A stretch of 64,000 nt of DNA from Siderastrea siderea (taxonomy: Eukaryota; Cnidaria; Anthozoa; Scleractinia; Rhizangiidae). The translations under genes were made by a program, and so were the position numbers. The notes below the pieces were generated by a model, which was given only the letters and a program-made list of their open reading frames with translations, was not told where the DNA came from and made no database searches. Below are positions 58,120 to 64,000 of the stretch, piece after piece (the stretch's first letter is position 1; every line of letters begins with the position of its first letter). The stretch lies in assembly GCA_964030785.1 (NCBI GenBank), contig OZ034967.1, positions 43,854,533 to 43,918,532 on the forward strand, written 5' to 3'.

Positions 58120-60788
58120 TTTCGATCTGCAACTGTACAAGCAAAAATGAAGTGCAAGGAATGGGCCCAAATAAGTCCAGCAAAACCAAAATGATCATCA
58201 CTGCCTCCAAAGCAACACCCGGAATATGCCAGATTAATCACTAGCTTAACCATACAACACTGCTCTTTTCCCAGTCCCTTGCACTTCGTCATATCAAGGT
58301 ATCATTGATTGTAAATAAACTTAAATAAATAAGTAAATAAATAAATAATTACATACATACATAAAGATTCATTATTACTGGACTCACAAAGATGTAACCC
58401 AATTAGAATACATATTTTGTATCTCTAGTTAACCGGCCGTCGCCATGATGGCGACCGCCGGTTTATAAAATGGACACGGTTTTTCCAGAAAGCAAGTTGG
58501 CTTAACATACGAAGAAAGTGCTGTAAAGCTTGTGGTACGGGTATTCAAGAGCGGTACTGTCTTATATGAGACGCATGCGAATGTTAGTCTTCTGAATGCT
58601 ACCTTCCTATGTTTTTGTCTTTTAATCTACAGTATTTAAGATATGAACGGCGAAGGGTTGTTTAAGTTTGGGGTTTTTTGTACAGTACAGCCCAAAAAAT
58701 AATGCACGCGCAAGAACTTCTTTTTGCGTCCGCAAGCCGAGAACTTCTTGCGGCTACTTGCAGGATGCCTGCGCTTGAATACTGCAAGCCGCAAGAACGT
58801 CTTTGCGTTTAGAAGTTAAAACCGCAAGAACTTCTTTTTTGATAGGATTGAATGCGAAAATAGGATTGAATGCGAAATTGGCTGTGTTGTCTGATCTAGT
58901 TAGTGGTTATGGTGAAAATTTTTTTAGCGCAGGAGTTTTTTTATTGGGATTGACATTTTGAGGGGTGTAAAAATGTGGGAGTCAGAAGGATTTGTGAATG
59001 TCAGGAGCATATCACGCTTCTGTGAATGTGATTTGCTTTGAAAGTTGCGTTTTGCGTGAGAGGCAGTTTCCCTTGACGTTTTATGGCGGGGGGTGGTTTG
59101 CGAAGTGGATTGTAAGGTTTCTGATTGGCTATTTCGCAGCGGACAAATTTGCCGGCGTGGGCTAGGAAGAGAAGGAATTGGTACTAGTATGATGATGCAA
59201 TTAGTTGATTGCACCATCAGTACATGATAGTTCTTGTGAACGGAGAGAAGTGAGTGTTTATTTGAGGCGAGAAGTTGATACGAAGGAATCGTCATTAATA
59301 AGGAGATTAATTAATAAGGCAGGTGTTACGAGTCCTTTTGCATTGGAAGAACGAAAATATCTGAATATTATCGACGGATTTGTGTGGTTTGCGTGTGGTG
59401 TTCGCTAAAGGCTACGAGCAGTCTCACTTTCCGTTCAGAGCTAGATAGTGAAGGAAAAGAAAAACAGGCGAGTGAGCGCGAAATCGATTGCGGTTCGACA
59501 GGCGCGTTAGCTTTCAAAGACGTGGGCGACTTTCGTCCCCGCTCGCTTGTTTACTTTTGCAAGGGGATTACCGGGTTAGCAAACTGGATTTAAACATCAC
59601 GTCATGAGATATGCCTTGACGTGCCCCATACTCTGACGATCTGCTCGAGCTCGTGTTTATCAAACGTTATATTTTGATTCTACTGCTATGTTCACTGTTT
59701 GTATTTAAGGTCTAGGCACAACAGTAAATACTTCGTCGTCCCTGTGTGAGCATTCTCAGTTGTGGACGAATTCATATCGACATTCAACGTTTGAGTGATT
59801 TTGCGTTTTTCAGCACAAATAAAGCGATAAGAAAGATAAGCTGAGTCATCAGAGTTTAAACATTACGTCATCCAGTACCGCTATAGTCAAAATATTGTGT
59901 CACACAATCACACTTTTCGTCGCGCCGGCTCGTAAAAACATAGGCACGCATAGCGTGCGTGAGCTATTTTGTAGCTGTCAAGAAGAGGTACAGAAATGGT
60001 TGTTGAATGAACGTGCGTGTACCAAGGTACACTATTGGGATGTTGTTTATTTGAGTAGCGTTGAGCATTCGAAAAGTATTGGTTTTTAGACAGAGTTTAC
60101 CTTATAAGTGGAGCTGTGTCCGACATTGTGCAACCTCGTTCCCAGGGCTTTTTACAGAATGAGGGTGATCAAAGATCAATGTTTGAGTTTATGTTAGTGG
60201 TTTCGAATTCGTATACGTCATTGATCAATAGATGGTACGCTAATGCGTACAAGTGTGCCTTCAACTTACGACAAAACAAGAAGAAAGTGAGATAAAATCT
60301 GTAAAATATCTGACAACAGTGTGAATATGGGACAAACAAAATAATTCAAAACAGTCCTTTCTGAAGCTCATTCTCAGATGTTTCTCGGAAGCTCAATGGA
60401 TTGAAATTTAATGTTGTGGCTTTCAATTACAAAGATTATTTTTCCATGGACAAATATTTCAGATCTAGCAGGAAGCGTAACTTGTCACAAAAATTAATTT
60501 AGTAATGTTTGAACCGGAAGAGAATAGCCGATCTTGAAAGTCACGTACGTCTTCTTCTTGCGTGACATCATGCTTGACGAACGTGGCAACTCCCGTATCC
60601 AGACAAATATATATATAAGCTCTGTTTTATTTTCCGCATTATTTCACACGGACTTACATTTTGGAACACACGAGTAATAAGCGTGCCTTGTTAGAAAAGA
60701 TCATGCCATTGTGTGACTTGTGCAACGCTTGCGTGACTAGTCACGCAGCAAACTGTCAAAAAAGCCAGAAACGTCGCACGTGCTGACA
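58120..60788. other. No supported gene
   Basis: Holds an AAAT/ACAT simple repeat (about 58320-58362), a GC-rich hairpin (GGCCGTCGCC...GGCGACCGCC, 58434-58462), and repeated GCAAGAACTTCTTT motifs (58705-58840). The 123-codon minus frame at 58924-59295 is unassigned. Confidence 0.4.
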
Positions 60789-60790
60789 TA

Positions 60791-61350
60791 CCATGTGGCA
60801 CTAATTTTTTCCGGATTCAAATTTTTGGGATTTTCGTGGTTTTTTCACTATCCGCTGCAAAAGTTCCCCCGAAAAAAATAATTCCTGCAAAAATTTACTC
60901 CACTGTCGAAATTTGTATACAAACATCGCCTTTTACATGTGATGTAATATTATGTTGGTGCCCATTTATTTAAGCCGTCTCTTTCGTTCAAAAATAAAAC
61001 GAAATTAGAAGCAAAACATTCAGAAATAAAACGATGAAATTGCAGTCGGTACATTACAAGTATTAAGCTGTTAAAAACTTTAAAGAAAAGGATCGTTGGA
61101 AGGTACTCCATTGATTAACTGATTTAACGTGTTATACATCTGCATGTTGTTCACCTGCATTCGATTGTTTATACTCAAAAAACGAGAATGTTATAATTCC
61201 TAATAGAAGGCGGCTTCCACAAAATCGCAAAAATTAATTCCAAGGAAGAATAAACAGTTTCCCCAATCGCAAAAATTAGTCCCGCAAAACACGCAAAAAA
61301 AATCGCCATTCGCAAAATTAAACTCCCGCAAAAATATTGGTGCCACACGG
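60791..61350. mobile_element. A/T-rich MITE with TA target, 560 bp
   Basis: TA at 60789-60790 and 61351-61352 flanks CCATGTGGCACTAATTTTT and AAAAATATTGGTGCCACACGG (inverted with a few differences). Near the right end, CGCAAAAAT(T/A) units repeat (AATCGCAAAAATTA three times). No protein is coded. Confidence 0.65.
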
Positions 61351-61352
61351 TA

Positions 61353-63435
61353 GTGGTCTCAGCTTCGCTGAAGCCACGCAAAAATCAGTGGTTGTGTTCA
61401 GCGAATAAATTTTGTTTTCATGAGCGTTTTGATGTGAAAGTAAGATGCAAAATTGGGTTAAAATAAAATTAAGGGATGTTTTTTTTTATGTAGAGAGGTG
61501 GTAATCGTTGGAATTCGAGAATAATGGAGTGGTTCGCCTGTGTGGTAAACAACGTGAATTTTATCACATGGAGTACACGTGATCAAGTCAAGGCCAAATT
61601 TTGCTTTAATAGCTCCGGGGGTGGGGGTGGGGGGATTTTATCGCACGGCCGGGCAGTCCTGTGATAATGTTTGGTGTGGGTCGTTTCATGTGTAAAGAAC
61701 GTGTTATGTTGATTGAGCGTGAGATCAGGTTACTGTTTAGTGTAAACAAGTGGTGTTTTGTCACGTACAAACAAGTGATGAGACAAAGTTCAATGGCGAG
61801 TCACGAGACTTTCACGAGACTGTCAAAAGTTCGTTTTCGGCGCTTTTTATTGGCTTTCGTGGCAGCTAGAGTTGTGTAACAAAGGGAGAAACTTAAAAGG
61901 AAGCGGGTAATGAGTAAATTTATGCGTTTTTTTTTAAATCTGGAAAATGATAACCGATTTTTTTGTCTGTAAAACTGTGAAACGAATCTTGCGTGGAGCT
62001 ATTGCGTTTTTGTCTTCGTATTGGCGGTGATAATTGTTTTGATTTGATTTGATTGTCGTGCTGATCTTTCCGCTCAAACTTTGTACAAACCAATCCCGCT
62101 ACCGCCACGCAGCCTAACCAGAAACCCATTTCTCTGGGAAGTCCCCTCTAACTTTGCGCTTAGCTAGTCGCACGTAAGAGCAACGTTTATGCCACCCATA
62201 CAATCTTTTTCCTTGCCGGCCTTGTGCATTTGACGGACCTAGTGATCAAGTGGCATGGGCATTAATTTTAAAACCCACCAAATGGTGCGAACAATAATTC
62301 GTTTTAGTTCGAAATTCACGATTCTGCCCTTTTTATACCTTCAAACTACTTGCCATCTATTTACCATCATTTACTATGAGACATCCCTGCACAGAAGTCA
62401 CGTAATTTCTCACACTCTAAAGTTGAACCATATAACTCCAAACGTAAGTTATGCGCATGCGTACAAAGGATTCGTTTTCTAAGGAAGTCTACCACAAGGA
62501 AGCCAGCCATTTCTCTTTGATATATAAATATCCAACGTCAAACGAATGAAATCCGGACGCTTTCGTCGTGTCGCTTTAGTAGCGGAATTTTCCGTGCGTT
62601 CTCATTTGCATTTTTGTTCCGGCCCCGGCAACTAGCCTTTCGGTAAAATTCGACATTCATCGGGAATGCCGACCATGGTCCACCCAAAAACCAACCAACC
62701 AAAGAACCAACCTTCCCACAAACTTGAGGCTGCCTGCCGACTATGAGGCTATTTTGTAGACAAAATAGCTCAAAAAGAGGATCGCGCTAACATTTGTGAA
62801 ACCTAGGGGTGGGGAGAGTCAGAATGGCCGGTTAAAATGCCCAATGGGCTTTCTTGTTTTATTCAAAGCTAAGCGAGCTCACATCCATAAGCTTCCTTTT
62901 TTTAGCTCAATCATAAGCATGAAGTGTTCAAGTGTCTAGATTTGTAACGTAACAATGTAACGGTAAGACAAGTTATTGCCTAAAGCCTCACGAAACAAAA
63001 AAGATGTTCATTCGAGTGTAGACGTTGGTGAACAATTTCACTTGAGCAACATTGAATCAATGTACGAAAACCCATTATTCCTAACTTTAAAATTAAAAAA
63101 AGGAACATTGAACAGCAAAAACAAGGCCTCTAACATTTTGTCGTATTCCCAAAGCTCCTACATGCATAACTTGTCCTTTTTTCCTCTTTTTTTCTTGAAC
63201 TGAACTTCTGCTTTTTCCGCCATTTTGTTTATCTTCACCTTAGCCATATCTCGTACCCAGATCTTCTCACTCTTTTCGCAGTAGCCGCCATTTTGAATAC
63301 ATTTCCATTCTCTTTGGAAAATTTGGTCACGTGATTCTGCTGTGTGCCAGGGGTTTCTCCCGAGCCGCCGCCATATTGAAAGCCGAGAAGCACCTGGGGA
63401 TGAGGTTGCTGAGAAGTCATATCAACAACTCGGGC
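61353..63435. other. No gene seen
   Basis: No domain-bearing exon was recognised. The 75-codon frame at 62976-63203 is unassigned. Confidence 0.4.
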
Positions 63436-63438
63436 TTC

Positions 63439-63542
63439 GTGTTTCATCAGAGTATCCAAACACCTCGAAACCGATGAAAGCACTCGGCCTGTAGCCTCGT
63501 GCTTTCATCAGCTTCTCGGCGTTTGGATACCCTGATGAAACA
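63439..63542. mobile_element. Short palindromic MITE, ~104 bp
   Basis: GTGTTTCATCAGAGTATCCA at the left is mirrored by TGGATACCCTGATGAAACAC at the right. The inner arms ATGAAAGCA/TGCTTTCAT close a nearly perfect hairpin around CTCGGCCTGTAGCCTCG. Confidence 0.75.
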
Positions 63543-63544
63543 CC

Positions 63545-63777
63545 CGCCCTCCTTGTTTGAACTGCGGAATTAAGAAATAAATGTAAAGAAGATCCTCGCA
63601 GTTATTAACGCAACTTATGCAGTTGCAAAAAGAAAGCCTGAAAAAATCAGGCTTGCCGGGATTCGAACCCTGACCTCTGCGATACCGGTGCAGCGCTCTA
63701 ACCAATTGAGCTAACAAGCCAACTGGGAGCTGGTTATTAAATTGGTTCGTAATATACCCGGGAAAGATGAAGATGAA
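63545..63777 (-). repeat. tRNA-like repeat unit, minus orientation
   Basis: Contains the tRNA-like segment 63650-63720, followed on the minus strand by an AGGCTTTC...GCAACTGCATAAGTTGCG hairpin and the AACTGCGAGGATCTTCTTTA body. The same body occurs in the opposite orientation from 63778. Such units are known to me as dispersed tandem repeats in corals (recall, unverified). Confidence 0.7.
63650..63720 (-). tRNA. tRNA-Thr(GGT)-like sequence, probably a repeat-borne pseudogene
   Basis: The minus strand reads a 71-nt cloverleaf: acceptor GGCTTGT/GCAAGCC, D arm GCTC...GAGC, anticodon region CTGCA-CCGGTAT-CGCAG and T arm with GGTTCGAATCC (B box). The loop gives anticodon GGT, but position 33 is C instead of the near-universal T, and the innermost anticodon pair is A-C. 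With a second copy at 63962, it looks like the tRNA head of a repeat and is unlikely to be a working tRNA gene. Confidence 0.55.
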
Positions 63778-64000
63778 ATCTTCAGGCTTTTTTCAGGCTT
63801 TCTTTTCGCAACTGCACAAGTTGCGTTAATAACTGCGAGGATCTTCTTTACATTTATTTCTTCATTCCGCAGTTCAAATATATGAAATTTCATATATTCA
63901 TAATTTCATCTTGATCTTTCCCGAGTATATTACGAACCAATTTAATGACCAGCTCCCAGTTGGCTTGTTAGCTCAATTGGTTAGAGCGCTGCACCGGTAT
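63778..64000 (+). repeat. tRNA-like repeat unit, plus orientation, cut by the window end
   Basis: Body TTCTTTTCGCAACTGCACAA to ATATATGAAATTTCATATAT (itself a palindrome), then CCAGCTCCCAGT and a second tRNA-like start at 63962 (GGCTTGTTAGCTCAATTGGT) with identical A-box region; the window ends in the anticodon loop. Confidence 0.7.

Noticed and set aside
58924..59295. 123-codon minus-strand frame
   Set aside because: Ser/Thr-rich, with no motif, splice context or similarity that I can recall.
1..64000. CRISPR arrays, bacterial operons, rRNA genes or phage features
   Set aside because: None seen; the tandem repeats found have no unique equal-length spacers, and gene structure is eukaryotic throughout.

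Overview
The window looks like nuclear DNA from an animal, most likely a cnidarian and probably a stony coral. The DNA is AT-rich and has no operons. Supported genes are split into small phase-1 exons with GT/AG borders. A rhodopsin-class receptor, a thrombospondin type-1 exon and small secreted-peptide precursors are present. Most of the rest is transposon debris (TTAA-target elements, MITEs, Crypton, Penelope-like, an IS3EU-like element, tRNA-derived repeats). The coral assignment rests on recall of repeat and protein families and was not checked against a database.

Layout. 1-4.5 kb: a minus-strand precursor gene with signal peptide, acidic micro-exons and one basic Cys-rich module, TATA promoter at 4371-4380, and a TTAA palindromic element in its last visible intron. 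4.5-8.9 kb: AT-rich, no gene seen. 8.9-20.5 kb: a tandem segmental duplication carrying a receptor locus (one start relic at 14.2 kb, one two-exon pseudogene at 19.4-20.5 kb), used as a landing pad by several transposons, including a 2.78-kb IS3EU-like element with a nested Penelope-like fragment. 21.5-24.6 kb: a compound microsatellite and a MITE-spacer-MITE-spacer-MITE array of 760-bp period. 25.3-25.9 kb: a second small secreted-peptide gene whose signal sequence resembles that of the first gene. 30-31 kb: a minus-strand gene fragment with a thrombospondin type-1 exon. 31-40 kb: MITEs, a 92-bp tandem repeat and simple repeats.

40-58 kb is a nested transposon complex. Two Crypton tyrosine-recombinase relics in opposite orientation bracket it. 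Inside are a 4.27-kb near-complete palindrome flanked by TTAA, a 179-bp tandem array split by that palindrome and by an 813-bp hAT-like MITE with an 8-bp target duplication, and a 6.3-kb TTAA-flanked element with about 0.5-kb diverged inverted repeats and a broken coding relic. A 5'-truncated non-LTR retrotransposon lies inside the last element. 58-64 kb holds smaller MITEs and, at the right edge, two tRNA-like repeat units facing each other.

The host genes do not form a visible pathway. The most interesting unexplained material is the pair of secreted-peptide genes and the set of at least five different TTAA-target families, one with a coding relic that may represent the protein driving some of them.
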